Positions 52,741 to 61,363 of a stretch of 64,000 bases of DNA are shown in pieces. A program made the position numbers and the translations under genes. Under the pieces are notes generated by a model. The model worked only from the letters and a program-made list of their open reading frames with translations, did not search any database and was not told the DNA's origin. Source of the DNA: Thermogladius sp. (GTDB taxonomy: Archaea; Thermoproteota; Thermoprotei_A; Sulfolobales; Desulfurococcaceae); contig JAEMPJ010000001.1 of the NCBI GenBank assembly GCA_022759365.1, positions 31,299 to 95,298 on the forward strand, written 5' to 3'. Position 1 is the first letter of the stretch; every line of letters starts with the position of its first letter.

Positions 52741-52912
52741 GGTAATAGAAGCCTTGGATAGGATAGAGGCTTTGATCGCTAGGCTCAGCGTTAGCGAGGA
52801 GGCTTCAAAGGGCGTTGTCTACCAGATATACCAGAATTTAATCGAGGCTAGAGAGGAGGCTGTCAGGGCGAGGCTCATCGCACGCAACCTCTCGTCGGGT
52901 AAAAGTGAGTGA
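52724..52912 (+). CDS. Small helical protein behind iorB
   Basis: About 62 aa, one long amphipathic helix pair (DILDKVIEALDRIEALIARL, NLIEAREEAVRARLIARNL). TTG 52706 is possible but GTG 52724 has a strong GGGAGGAG site (52712-52719), lying inside the end of iorB. No family recognised; position suggests an accessory of the operon or of the next gene. Confidence 0.6.
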   Translation: MDILDKVIEALDRIEALIARLSVSEEASKGVVYQIYQNLIEAREEAVRARLIARNLSSGKSE

Positions 52913-52913
52913 A

Positions 52914-53354
52914 ATGATATCTATCGGCCGTAGGGTTTTCGAGAACGTTAGGAGCGATATGATAGTCCACTACGGTAAGTTCAATGTGAGAGGTTTATGT
53001 GTAGCTGGCACAATAGTCTTGGTTGGAAGCGGCTCGGGGGACTGGATCGCGGGAGAAGAATGTGTGGTGGTAGCTGAGAAAGGGCTCGTCAAACTCGGGA
53101 GAGTTGACTGCGTTAAGGCATACCTCCTCGGCTTTAACGGGAGAGTTATCGCGGGAAACGTCTCAGCTGAAATAGGATTCGTCAAGAAGGCTAGAATAGG
53201 CTATCTAAAAGCCGGCCTAGCGTTTATAGGAGCTGAAACAATTGTAACCAACGCTTTCATCTCGAACGCCGTGTTCCTGGATCCGCATGTATGGTTTAAA
53301 GCCGAGCCAAACATTAATGTTGCTGAATACAAATACCCTGCCCTCGGGTCTTAG
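52914..53354 (+). CDS. Hypothetical beta-rich protein
   Basis: About 146 aa, largely beta-strand with regular short repeats of hydrophobic and Gly residues (GLCVAGTIVLVGSGSGDWIAG, RIGYLKAGLAFIGAETIVTNAFISNAVFLD), the look of a left-handed beta-helix or hexapeptide-like or OB fold. Three cysteines. ATG 52914 has GTGAG upstream; GTG 52905 is the alternative. Not recognised. Eleven bases precede the next gene. Confidence 0.6.
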   Translation: MISIGRRVFENVRSDMIVHYGKFNVRGLCVAGTIVLVGSGSGDWIAGEECVVVAEKGLVKLGRVDCVKAYLLGFNGRVIAGNVSAEIGFVKKARIGYLKAGLAFIGAETIVTNAFISNAVFLDPHVWFKAEPNINVAEYKYPALGS

Positions 53355-53364
53355 GGCGTTTTAA

Positions 53365-54315
53365 ATGGATCTTATCGGGATAGACAAGAAGAATGTTGAG
53401 AAGGTTGGTAGGCTTCTGAGGAAGCACTCCCTCACTCTACCTAAACTAGACGTCTACGACCAAAGGTTCTACCCTCCGGCTGACGCGGATAAAGAGGAGG
53501 TTGCCAGGTACCTGATCGTAATGGTCGCAATGGACCACAGGCTCAGCAGGCCTGGCAAACCCTATGAGGCGTGTCTAGGAGACGGGTGCTACCATGGGGC
53601 AGACTTATTGTACAGGCTTGGAAAACTAAAGTTCGATGAAGACCCCTCTTTCTTCGCCCCCGAGAGGCTCTCAACTATTAGGGTGGAGGAGGTTGTTAAC
53701 TGGCTGAGCGTAGGAAACGCGTCTCCCCCTGACCCCGAGGTTAGAACCCTCTTGCTCAGGGATATTGGTTTGAAACTGGAGAAACTTTGGGGTGGCTCCG
53801 CCCTAAAGCTGATAGAATCCACCGGGGGTAGGGTGAGGGGTGGCCTGGGAGACCCAGGGTTGGCGGATTACATGAGGGTTTTCAGGGCTTATGAGGATCC
53901 TGTTGAGAAGAAGACGATGCTCCTGGCTAAATTCCTTAAGGCGAGAGGTATCTTCAACCCGATCCAACCCGTAGATGTAGCCGTGGACAACCACCTGACA
54001 AGACAGGCCCTGAGGCTAGGCTTCGTCTCTGTCTCAGGCGAGTTATGGTCGAAGATAAAGAGCGGGGTGGAGATAAGTCCCGAGGAGGATATACTGCTCA
54101 GGCTGAGCGTTAAGCTCTCCTTCAGACACCTGTCTTATTCCACTGGGTTGGCGGCTGAAGTCCTAGACGACTTCTTCTGGCTACACGGGAGAAGCGTGTG
54201 TTTAAGGGATAAGCCTGACTGCGAGAAATGCATCTTCAGAACCGTCTGCGCGGCCTACAGGAACAAGAGTTTTATGGTGAACGAGCCCGTCTACTACAAT
54301 ACATGGTATTACTAG
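53365..54315 (+). CDS. HhH-GPD-like iron-sulfur protein
   Basis: 316 aa. The C-terminus has C279-x6-C286-x2-C289-x5-C295, exactly the spacing of the endonuclease III/MutY iron-sulfur loop. Upstream, IQPVDVAVDNHLTRQALRLGF resembles the region after the HhH-GPD aspartate (VD-x-H/N-x3-R). Overall helical, as expected for this DNA glycosylase superfamily, but I cannot align a clear hairpin-helix-hairpin or catalytic Lys, so it may be a distant glycosylase or a binding-only relative. It sits in the iorAB transcript direction with 12-base gaps on both sides. Confidence 0.65.
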   Translation: MDLIGIDKKNVEKVGRLLRKHSLTLPKLDVYDQRFYPPADADKEEVARYLIVMVAMDHRLSRPGKPYEACLGDGCYHGADLLYRLGKLKFDEDPSFFAPERLSTIRVEEVVNWLSVGNASPPDPEVRTLLLRDIGLKLEKLWGGSALKLIESTGGRVRGGLGDPGLADYMRVFRAYEDPVEKKTMLLAKFLKARGIFNPIQPVDVAVDNHLTRQALRLGFVSVSGELWSKIKSGVEISPEEDILLRLSVKLSFRHLSYSTGLAAEVLDDFFWLHGRSVCLRDKPDCEKCIFRTVCAAYRNKSFMVNEPVYYNTWYY

Positions 54316-54327
54316 GGAGGTTTAACT

Positions 54328-54675
54328 ATGCCTGGCGATGTCAAGCTGAGAGACATTCTAGGGATGGGCAGGCTTGAAAGGATTGTGATGGAGTACTTTG
54401 TCAAGAACATCAGCGTCGGCGAGATAATCGCTCTGATAGAGCTTAGAGAGGAGGTTAAGAGGCGTGTAGCGAGAGGTGAAAGAGACCTGGTTCCGGAGCT
54501 AGATGACGTTGTAATTGAAAGGGAGATCTCGAGAACCATATCCAAGCTTATTTCAGCGGGCTACCTAGAGTACAAGGGTGGAGTCTACAACCTCTCGAAA
54601 CCCCTTATAGAAGAATTAAAGAGGAGGTTCAACAGGCTGGATCCGGGTGTGCCCAAGAACCTGGAAAACCTATAG
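54328..54675 (+). CDS. Hypothetical winged-helix-like protein
   Basis: 115 aa, helical, with a winged-helix-like ending: VVIEREISRTISKLISAGYLEYKGGVYNLSKP. GGGAGG precedes the ATG. Last gene of the run that begins with iorA. A hairpin (GCCCGC/GCGGGT, 54674-54700) immediately follows and may end the transcript. Not a recognised family. Confidence 0.6.
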   Translation: MPGDVKLRDILGMGRLERIVMEYFVKNISVGEIIALIELREEVKRRVARGERDLVPELDDVVIEREISRTISKLISAGYLEYKGGVYNLSKPLIEELKRRFNRLDPGVPKNLENL

Positions 54676-55021
54676 CCCGCCTATATTTTGAGCGCGGGTT
54701 ATCAAGCTTAATGCCTCTACGATCTAAGTTGTGAGCGTAAGCTCGATAGGATAACCGGAAAGCCTGAGGAGGCTATGAGGAAGCGGGTTTAAGGCAACGT
54801 TCCTCAAGGTGTGTTAAAGCCGAAAAATGTAGATACAGGTATACGTTAGCTCTTGCGATTTACCTGAGTATAGGTTTTCGGCTGTTGGCCAGGAATTGAA
54901 TGCGGTATACTCTTGGCTAGGCCCGGGCTCAGTCCTCTCAAGTTATTGGATAACCGCCTCCCACACTAACCGTCTTCAATTGGCGAGGAGAGAGAACTAG
55001 ACAGCGGATTGAAAACGCCTT
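54676..55021. other. 345-base gap with nested inverted repeats
   Basis: No gene seen. Complementary pairs include GGTTATC (54697-54703) with GATAACC (54750-54756), AGCCGAAAA (54818-54826) with TTTTCGGCT (54875-54883) enclosing CAGGTA (54836-54841) with TACCTG (54861-54866), a GAGC-GTAA-GCTC hairpin near 54732, and AGCCT-GAGG-AGGCT near 54760. GGATAACCG occurs twice (54749-54757 and 54948-54956). A structured RNA is possible; I found no RNase P or SRP RNA signature. Confidence 0.45.
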
Positions 55022-55384
55022 TTAATGTAGTGGTACTAGCACTGTTCTCAGGCAGTTTTTCTCGAGCTTATAGTATAGTTTAAGAATCTTCTCGGAGTCT
55101 CCTTTTAGGAGGAATATATTAACACACATGTTGTCTGTGTGACTGTGCTGGTAGCTAACTATAACGTCTTTAAACTCCTCGAGGTTTAAACCCAGCTCCC
55201 CTTTTGTGATCGCCAGGCACACCCCTAGACAGTTATGCCTCTTCTTATAGTGCTTGATGGACGCCAGGTAGTTTCCCAGCGCTGAAGCCACCACGGTCGA
55301 CCTGTCGACACCGCACTCACGGCTCACATCGTCGAGCTCGCTCGCGAGGTCTTCGGGTATGCTAACCCCGAACCTCCTCCTCAA
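55022..55384 (-). CDS. NikR-like ribbon-helix-helix metal regulator
   Basis: 120 aa. N-terminal ribbon-helix-helix (FGVSIPEDLASELD...STVVASALGNYL) and a C-terminal ACT-like metal domain with H80, H82, C87 and LKGDSEKI, as in the nickel regulator NikR. The spacing H-x-H-x4-C differs by one from the classic NikR H-x-H-x5-C, and the fourth ligand histidine is not obvious, so the sensed metal may not be nickel. It overlaps the permease gene by four bases, in an operon with a Zn/Mn-type ABC transporter. Confidence 0.85.
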   Translation of the reverse strand: MRRRFGVSIPEDLASELDDVSRECGVDRSTVVASALGNYLASIKHYKKRHNCLGVCLAITKGELGLNLEEFKDVIVSYQHSHTDNMCVNIFLLKGDSEKILKLYYKLEKNCLRTVLVPLH

Positions 55385-56238
55385 ATCCTCTTCACCAGCA
55401 GGCTAGACGCGTAGATGAGGAGCATGAGCAGACCGGCTACACCTGGCGGCGGCAGGTTGAATATTATACTGAGGTGCAGGCCTATAAGGCTTGAGGCGAC
55501 ACTAGACAGCACGGCTGTCTCCACAGACGCCTTATAGCTCTTCGCGATGGAGAACGCTATCGCCGGGGGCATTAGTATGAACACGTGCTCCATGATGTAG
55601 CCCGTGACCTTCAGCATGCCGACTGTATTCAACCCCAGCAACGTGTATGCGAGCAGGTCGTATGCCCGCGTGTCAACCCCCGCGATCTTAACGGCCACTC
55701 TATCCAAACCTATTGAAGCCTGCTCATGGTATGTTAGAATGAAGGCTGAGAGTGTGAACAACATTATTGCAAGACATGAATATACCTCGGCCTGGGACGC
55801 AAGCAGGGGGTCACCTATTATCAACCCCGCGAGGTTGTATGGAACCGGCACTCTAGTTAAGACAAGGTACGCTGCTATAACGCTGAGGGACGTCGAGGAG
55901 CCTACGAAGATGGATGTAGCTATGGATGGCTCTACTTGTCTGTGTATCATGTACCCCACGGTATACGTGAGGGCCAGCCCGATCGCGATGGACAAGGGTA
56001 TTTCGGCGCCACTACCTAGAATTGCTGTCAATAGGATCCCAAGCGTCACTGCGAGGAGGCTTACATGAGGCATCTCGGCCGCCAGGTAGAATATTTTCCT
56101 GTAGGCGACTATAATGCTGACGAGAGAGAAGCTGAAGGAGGCGGATGCCACCACTAATACCCAGTAAGGGTTGTATAGTAGTGAAAGGCCTACTGCGTAA
56201 ATTATGATCGCAACCGCGAGGAGTAGCTTCATCTCCAC
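55381..56238 (-). CDS. Metal ABC transporter permease (ABC-3/ZnuB family)
   Basis: 285 aa, eight or so membrane helices, with the ABC-3 pattern: EMPHVSLLAVTLGILL near helix 2, PVPYNLAGLIIGDPLLAS, GVDTRAYDLLAYTLLGLNTVGMLKVTGYIMEHVFILMPPAIA. Forms the channel for zinc, manganese or a similar metal with the binding protein and the divergently encoded ATPase. Overlaps both neighbours (4 and 10 bases). Confidence 0.9.
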   Translation of the reverse strand: MEMKLLLAVAIIIYAVGLSLLYNPYWVLVVASASFSFSLVSIIVAYRKIFYLAAEMPHVSLLAVTLGILLTAILGSGAEIPLSIAIGLALTYTVGYMIHRQVEPSIATSIFVGSSTSLSVIAAYLVLTRVPVPYNLAGLIIGDPLLASQAEVYSCLAIMLFTLSAFILTYHEQASIGLDRVAVKIAGVDTRAYDLLAYTLLGLNTVGMLKVTGYIMEHVFILMPPAIAFSIAKSYKASVETAVLSSVASSLIGLHLSIIFNLPPPGVAGLLMLLIYASSLLVKRI

Positions 56239-57236
56239 TTCCTAGCCACCACCTGATAGATTATTACAACCACGATTATTGCGACAGCTACCCCCACCAA
56301 AACTACGCCGACCCAGGGTGACGTGGTTGAGGGCGAGATGGTGGTCGACGTGGGAGTGGGGGGACTGCTCGAAGAGGTGTTTGACATCTGCCCCATAATG
56401 AAATCGTATTTGTCTAGCATCGAGTTGGGGTATGCCTCACTGTAGAGTTCAATGATCTTTACACCGTACATTCTAGCCCAATCCTCAAGCTGGCGGCTGG
56501 CAGTTGGGTTATCACTACCGTATAATGTTACTAGGACATAGCTTACACTCCCGTTCGCCATCAACGACCTGAACGTAGACACCTCCTCGGGGGTTGCCGG
56601 TAGCTCCTCCTCTTTTACAAGTAGGCCTATTAAATCCAGCCCAAGCCACTTAGCGACGTACACAGTGTATGGTAGGTCTCCCACGGCGACTCCACGGAGG
56701 CGTGGCGCCGTGGCGAATAAGTCAGCGACTTTCTCAGCAATACTCCTAGCCTTCTCCATATAGCACGATGCCTCGCTCGGATTTAGAGCCGCGAGGGTTT
56801 GAGATATATTCCTCACGAAGAGGAGGTAGTTTAACGGGTAGTAGGTAGGCATATGGTAGTCCGGCTGCCCTGTCGAGGGGTTGACAGCCACCATAAGCCC
56901 CGGTATCTCGAGGATGTTGACGAGAGCTCCTTTCAACACGCCTGTTCTCCACAACTCCTCAATCTTAACCTCAAAACCTGTGTGGCCTGTGGAGACAATG
57001 AGATCCGCCGACTTCAACTTCTCGATATCGCCTGGGGTCAGAGAGTACTCGTGGGGATCCACTCCCGGCGGGAGAAGGCTTTCCACAACATCGCTCCCGC
57101 AAACAAGATTACCGACATCATAAGCCAAGCCCGGGAAAGTAGTTATAACCCTGAGACCCCTGGGGCCCTCCGAGCTAACTAGGGGAGCGGAAAAGGCGAA
57201 AATAAATGTTATTATTAATAGGTAAGCGATCCTCAA
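56229..57236 (-). CDS. Metal ABC transporter substrate-binding protein (ZnuA-like)
   Basis: 335 aa cluster A-I binding protein tethered at both ends: signal peptide (1-21), ligand domain with DPHEYSLTPGDIEKLKSADLIVSTG, YHMPTYYPLNYLLFVRNI and a late GSVSYVLVTLYG region, then a Ser/Thr/Pro linker and a C-terminal membrane helix (about 308-329) with KWR. H61 (of DPHEYSLTP) and the YHMP histidine are probable metal ligands; the His-rich loop of zinc-specific ZnuA is absent, so metal specificity is open. TTG 57236 start has AGGGG upstream. Confidence 0.88.
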   Translation of the reverse strand: MRIAYLLIITFIFAFSAPLVSSEGPRGLRVITTFPGLAYDVGNLVCGSDVVESLLPPGVDPHEYSLTPGDIEKLKSADLIVSTGHTGFEVKIEELWRTGVLKGALVNILEIPGLMVAVNPSTGQPDYHMPTYYPLNYLLFVRNISQTLAALNPSEASCYMEKARSIAEKVADLFATAPRLRGVAVGDLPYTVYVAKWLGLDLIGLLVKEEELPATPEEVSTFRSLMANGSVSYVLVTLYGSDNPTASRQLEDWARMYGVKIIELYSEAYPNSMLDKYDFIMGQMSNTSSSSPPTPTSTTISPSTTSPWVGVVLVGVAVAIIVVVIIYQVVARKWR

Positions 57237-57244
57237 GCCAACCC

Positions 57245-57289
57245 CTTATGCACAATCCACAACGCAGGTTTAAAAATCTTGTGCACAAT
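57245..57289. promoter_or_regulatory. Divergent metal-transport promoter with paired operators
   Basis: CTTATGCACAAT (57245-57256) and CTTGTGCACAAT (57278-57289) are near-identical; the second contains the perfect palindrome TTGTGCACAA. They lie 33 bases apart (about three helical turns), flanking a shared AT-rich TATA core (GGTTTAAAAATC, 57268-57278 region). Predicted starts fall near 57300 (plus) and 57244 (minus), so each operator occupies the region just downstream of one TATA element. The likely binder is the NikR-like protein. Confidence 0.65.
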
Positions 57290-57309
57290 AATGAGAACCG
57301 GGTGAAGGC

Positions 57310-58068
57310 TTGGAGATAGAACTACTGGATTTGAGGGTGAAGAGGGATAGCGCCCTTGTCTTCGATGGTTTAAACCTCGAGTTCAAAGGCCCCGGGCTCA
57401 TCCAGGTTATCGGGCCCAACGGGGCTGGAAAAACTACTTTATTCCTCACAATGCTTGGTTTAATAAAGCCCGTTAAAGGGAGGGTTATCTTCGACGGCGT
57501 CGACGTGACAGGCAGGCCCGAGATGCTTAGGGGTAAAGTCGGCTATATGCCCCAGGTATTTGACATCGACCTTAACACGCCTTTCACGGTGTGGGAGCTC
57601 GTGGACTGCTGTTTCAGGATGCATAAGCCGTGGCCTAGATTGTTTGTCCGAGACCACGAGGCCGTTTCCCAGGCCCTTGCCAAGGTTGGTTTAGGTAGAG
57701 ATGTTTGGCATAAGAGGATTTCCGATTTATCGGGGGGTGAGAGACAGAGGGTTTTCCTTGCAAGAGCCCTCGTCTCTGACCCAGAGGTTCTGGTGCTAGA
57801 TGAGCCTCTAGCCAACATAGACCCGAACGGGAGGGCTCTGATGGCCGAGATCATAGGGGGTTTAAGCAGGGAAAAGCTTGTTATAGTCTCCTCCCACGAC
57901 CCGGGGATATTGCTGAAGTGGACTACCAGGATACTGATTTTGAATAAGAGCTTGTATGCCTACGGTAGACCAGAGGAGGTTTTAACACCTGAAGTACTAA
58001 GCAAGTTCTACGGGTTTGGATGGGAGGTTGTCGAGAAGAGAGTTCAAATATATGACTTCCACAGGTAG
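57310..58068 (+). CDS. Metal ABC transporter ATPase (ZnuC-like)
   Basis: 252 aa. Walker A GPNGAGKTT, Q-loop VGYMPQ, signature LSGGERQRVFLARAL, Walker B VLVLDEPLANID and H-loop SSHDP. Powers the permease/binding-protein pair encoded divergently. TTG 57310 start with GGGTGA ribosome site. It overlaps the 5' end of the longest reading of the next gene. Confidence 0.93.
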   Translation: MEIELLDLRVKRDSALVFDGLNLEFKGPGLIQVIGPNGAGKTTLFLTMLGLIKPVKGRVIFDGVDVTGRPEMLRGKVGYMPQVFDIDLNTPFTVWELVDCCFRMHKPWPRLFVRDHEAVSQALAKVGLGRDVWHKRISDLSGGERQRVFLARALVSDPEVLVLDEPLANIDPNGRALMAEIIGGLSREKLVIVSSHDPGILLKWTTRILILNKSLYAYGRPEEVLTPEVLSKFYGFGWEVVEKRVQIYDFHR

Positions 58069-58939
58069 TAGCAATACTCCAACTCTGAGACTGCTCGAGG
58101 GCGAGGTTGTAGTTTACAACGGTTTAGGCTGGATTGTAAAGGGCTACCAGCACCCTGAGAAAAGCGTCATCGCGTATCCGAGATACGATTTGCTTAACCG
58201 GAGGAAGCTGGTAAGCCACGAGGTTATGAGGCTCGTCGAAGAACACGCTGAGTGGTGGGGTTGCCTGAAGGTCAACGCACCCCTCCTACCCCTAGATAGA
58301 ATCGCTGAGCACAGACCGCTGATGATGGTACCGAGCGCGGTTGAAGAGATAGCGTGGATGCTGGAGTTAAACCCCCTTCAAGTTGAGGTTACCGGTAGCT
58401 ACCTCGTCAACCCCGAGGAGGCGGGGGATATCGATGTTGTCGTGTACGGGGCCACCGATGAGGTTGCCGAAAGAATTAGGCTTCTAATTGAGAGAGGGGT
58501 GTTTAAGAGGCCTAGTCTCTGGATCCTCTACAGAGAGTTCACTATTAAACACGTTGGAGCACTTGACGTAGAGACGTACCTGGCCTCGAAGTCGAAGACT
58601 ATCCTCAGCCTAACCCTTGGGGGCAAAAACGTGAACCTCAGGCTCTACAGGTATAAGCGTGGCTTCAACATGTGCGTCGACCCTGTTGAATCAAGGAGGG
58701 GTTTCAGGGGGGTGATCGAGCTCACCGATCAAGCAAACCCTATACTTCCCTCTCGGAGGAAAGCCGTGCTGGAGGGAGAGGAGGTCTACTTTGAAACCCA
58801 CAGGGAGCTTTACGCCGAGTTACCGCCCGGACTCTACTACGTGGAGGGCGATTTAGAGGTGAGGAAGAGCGGTGTGTACATTGTGGCTGATAGGGGTAGA
58901 GTGGTGGGAGTTAAAGGAGGGGGTAAAAAAGGAGGATAG
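58052..58939 (+). CDS. Nucleotidyltransferase-like protein, paralogue of 11509-12498
   Basis: About 295 aa. N-terminal beta-rich module with VKGYQHPEKSVIAYPRY, a pol-beta-type core VTGSYL...GDIDVVVYG (G115-S116, D126, D128 from this start) and a C-terminal beta-rich module. The same three-part plan and core as the gene near 11.5 kb, but overall identity is low. TTG 58016 or 58028 would extend it into the ATPase gene; ATG 58052 still overlaps the ATPase stop by 17 bases. Substrate unknown (nucleic acid or small-molecule nucleotidyl transfer). Confidence 0.65.
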   Translation: MTSTGSSNTPTLRLLEGEVVVYNGLGWIVKGYQHPEKSVIAYPRYDLLNRRKLVSHEVMRLVEEHAEWWGCLKVNAPLLPLDRIAEHRPLMMVPSAVEEIAWMLELNPLQVEVTGSYLVNPEEAGDIDVVVYGATDEVAERIRLLIERGVFKRPSLWILYREFTIKHVGALDVETYLASKSKTILSLTLGGKNVNLRLYRYKRGFNMCVDPVESRRGFRGVIELTDQANPILPSRRKAVLEGEEVYFETHRELYAELPPGLYYVEGDLEVRKSGVYIVADRGRVVGVKGGGKKGG

Positions 58940-58955
58940 CCTGCTTAAAACAGTT

Positions 58956-61358
58956 CTACGGCTTCACACCCGCCTTCTTGATAATGCTGTAGACGTAGTC
59001 GGGTGTTAGCGGGTGCTTGCTGACTAGTTTATTGGCTTCTCTACTCCTCAACGCGTTCGCGACAGCGTTGGCTATCGAGGGGGCTATAGCCACTATAGAT
59101 GGCTCGCCCAGACCTTTGGCGCCGAATGGAGCGTGGTAGTACCCTGCTTCAACGAAGTATACGTTGAATTTCTCCGGCGTGTCCAGTGCAGTGGGTATGT
59201 GGTAGGTGCTCAAGTTGGTGTTGAGCAACCTGCCCTCAGAGTCGTAGTACAGGTCCTCCATTAATGCGTAGCCCATGCCCTGTATGTAGCCTCCGATAGC
59301 GTGGAGCTCGGCGCCAGTCCTGTTCACTACTCTACCTATATCATACACTGTCGTAGCCTCCTTCACCCTCACGAGACCGGTCTCCAAGTCTACTTCTACA
59401 TCGCTGACAATAGCGCCGTAGGTGTAGGTGAAGTACGGGGCACCAGTGCCAGTCTCCTCATCCCACTCCGCTGGGGGCGCCCTGTAGTACCCGAACTCCT
59501 GTAATGGCACGCCCTTCCAGAACGCCTGCTCCACGAGCTCCCTCCAGGTTATAGTGTGCGAGGGGTCGTCTCTACAATACACCTTGGGAGCCTCTATGAC
59601 AACGTCATCTGGGCTCTTGCAACCGAGTAGGCTGGCCGCGAGCTGGTCTAGCCTCTTCCTCAGCTTGTAGGCTGCCACTAGAGTCGCGTTCCCGCCCATG
59701 GCCGTGGACCTTGAGGCGACGGTTGGGCCTGCGTCAGGGGTGGCTGATGTGTCGGCTAGCTCGACCTTAATGTAGTGGGGTGGGACACCCAGCACCTCAG
59801 CGAGGATGTTTATTAAGCCTTGAATAGCTCCCTGGCCCATGTCTGTTAGACCTGTCCTGAAGACGATTGAACCGTCCCTCTGTATTATCACTGAGACGCT
59901 TGAGTAGTCAGCCCCCTCCGCCCCAATGCTGTTCCCGTGGTAGAATATCGCTATCCCAATACCCCTCCTCACGGGTCCCTTCAGGGAGGCGTAGAGCCTC
60001 CTCTTCTCATACCACCCGCTCAACTCGACAGCCTTCTTAATAGCCTCCTCTAAGCCGACGCCGTGGTCTAGCAACTGTCCGTGGACAGTTCTATCACCAT
60101 TCCTCAGGATGTTCTTGAGCCTGAATTCAACTGGATCCATCCCGAGTTCTTCAGCGAGTATATCCATCTGCCTTTCAACGGGGAAAGTGACCTGCGGGTT
60201 ACCGAATCCTCTGAAGGCTCCTCCCGGAATCTTATTCGTGTAGACGGCAACCACATCGACCTTAGCGTTCCTAACCTTGTAGGGCCCAGTGCTATGGACT
60301 ACAGCCCTCCACGCAACGAATGGGCCTAGGCTAGCGTAGGCTCCCTTGTCGAGAATTATCTTAGCCTCCACTCCCAGGAGCGTGCCGTCTCTAGAGGCAG
60401 CATGCCTATACCACGATATCGTCCTGTGCCTCTTAGTGTGGCCTATTATAGACTCCTCACGAGTGTGGAGTAGGACTGCCGGCCTCTTGAAGCGGATTGC
60501 GGCTAAAGCCGCTTTAGCTGCGATCTCGTTCCCGACGTCCTCAGCGCCACCGAACCCACCGCCTAGAGCCGGGGCTATAACCCTAACCATGTTGAACGGC
60601 AGGCCGAGGACGTTGGCCACCGCTTTCCTGGTGTCGAACGGGCACTGGGTCTTAGCGTAGATTGTGACGCCTCCATCAGCCTCCGGTATGGCTATCGCGG
60701 CCTCCGGCTCTATGTACGCGTGCTCCTGGAAGGGCGTCTCATATTTGTTTTCAACCACGACGGCCGCTTCCTTGAACGCTTTCTCCACGTCGCCGACCCT
60801 GATCTTATACCTCGTCAGTATGTCGCTCCCACGCTCATCGTGTATGAGCTCGTGCGGCTTCTCCTGGAGGGTCTCTGGATCGATTATCTCGAGCGGGTCT
60901 AAGTATACTTTGAGGGGCTCGTAGTCAACGCTAACGAGCTCCCCGGCTTCCCTAGCGTTCTCCAACGACTCGGCTACGACAAGAGCCACCGTGTCGCCGA
61001 TGAACCTGACCTTCCTGTCGGCTATGAGCGGCTGGTCTGGTATGACGTAGCCCACATCGTTTATCCCAGGTATATCCCTCGCGGTGAGGACAGCTAGTAC
61101 GCCAGGGTATTTCAACGCATCGCTCACGTCCAGCCCCTTAATCCTCGCGTGCGCGTACTTCGCTCTCACGCTGTAAACGAAGACGGGGTTCTTGATGAAC
61201 CTCAGCAGGTCGGCTGTGTAAACAGGCTGTCCGGAGATCTTCGAGATCGCGTCCCATCTCACGACATCTTTACCGACGTACTTGAACTCCTCGGTCTTCT
61301 TCTCCTTTGTCTTGTAGAATATTTCCTCGACGATTTCAACGTAGTCGGGTTTACTCAT
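58956..61358 (-). CDS. Xanthine dehydrogenase-family molybdopterin subunit
   Basis: 800 aa large subunit of a molybdenum (or tungsten) hydroxylase. Motifs: LGGGFGG (Mo-cofactor), GGAFRGFGNPQ (as in xanthine and aldehyde oxidoreductases, not the AYxCSFR of form I CO dehydrogenase), TGLTDMGQGAIQGL, and GAKGLGEPS with the catalytic Glu. It would oxidise an aldehyde or heterocycle using water, passing electrons through the small and FAD subunits. Five-base gap behind the small subunit gene. Confidence 0.93.
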   Translation of the reverse strand: MSKPDYVEIVEEIFYKTKEKKTEEFKYVGKDVVRWDAISKISGQPVYTADLLRFIKNPVFVYSVRAKYAHARIKGLDVSDALKYPGVLAVLTARDIPGINDVGYVIPDQPLIADRKVRFIGDTVALVVAESLENAREAGELVSVDYEPLKVYLDPLEIIDPETLQEKPHELIHDERGSDILTRYKIRVGDVEKAFKEAAVVVENKYETPFQEHAYIEPEAAIAIPEADGGVTIYAKTQCPFDTRKAVANVLGLPFNMVRVIAPALGGGFGGAEDVGNEIAAKAALAAIRFKRPAVLLHTREESIIGHTKRHRTISWYRHAASRDGTLLGVEAKIILDKGAYASLGPFVAWRAVVHSTGPYKVRNAKVDVVAVYTNKIPGGAFRGFGNPQVTFPVERQMDILAEELGMDPVEFRLKNILRNGDRTVHGQLLDHGVGLEEAIKKAVELSGWYEKRRLYASLKGPVRRGIGIAIFYHGNSIGAEGADYSSVSVIIQRDGSIVFRTGLTDMGQGAIQGLINILAEVLGVPPHYIKVELADTSATPDAGPTVASRSTAMGGNATLVAAYKLRKRLDQLAASLLGCKSPDDVVIEAPKVYCRDDPSHTITWRELVEQAFWKGVPLQEFGYYRAPPAEWDEETGTGAPYFTYTYGAIVSDVEVDLETGLVRVKEATTVYDIGRVVNRTGAELHAIGGYIQGMGYALMEDLYYDSEGRLLNTNLSTYHIPTALDTPEKFNVYFVEAGYYHAPFGAKGLGEPSIVAIAPSIANAVANALRSREANKLVSKHPLTPDYVYSIIKKAGVKP

Positions 61359-61363
61359 CTACA

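Noticed and set aside
54676-55021. Possible RNase P or SRP RNA
   Set aside because: None of the conserved core motifs (for example the P4/ACAGAA region, or the SRP helix 8 loops) could be found, and the region is too short for archaeal SRP RNA.
60081-60924. Plus-strand open frames across the molybdopterin subunit gene
   Set aside because: Shadows of a strongly conserved 800-codon gene; several overlap one another and none has a promoter.
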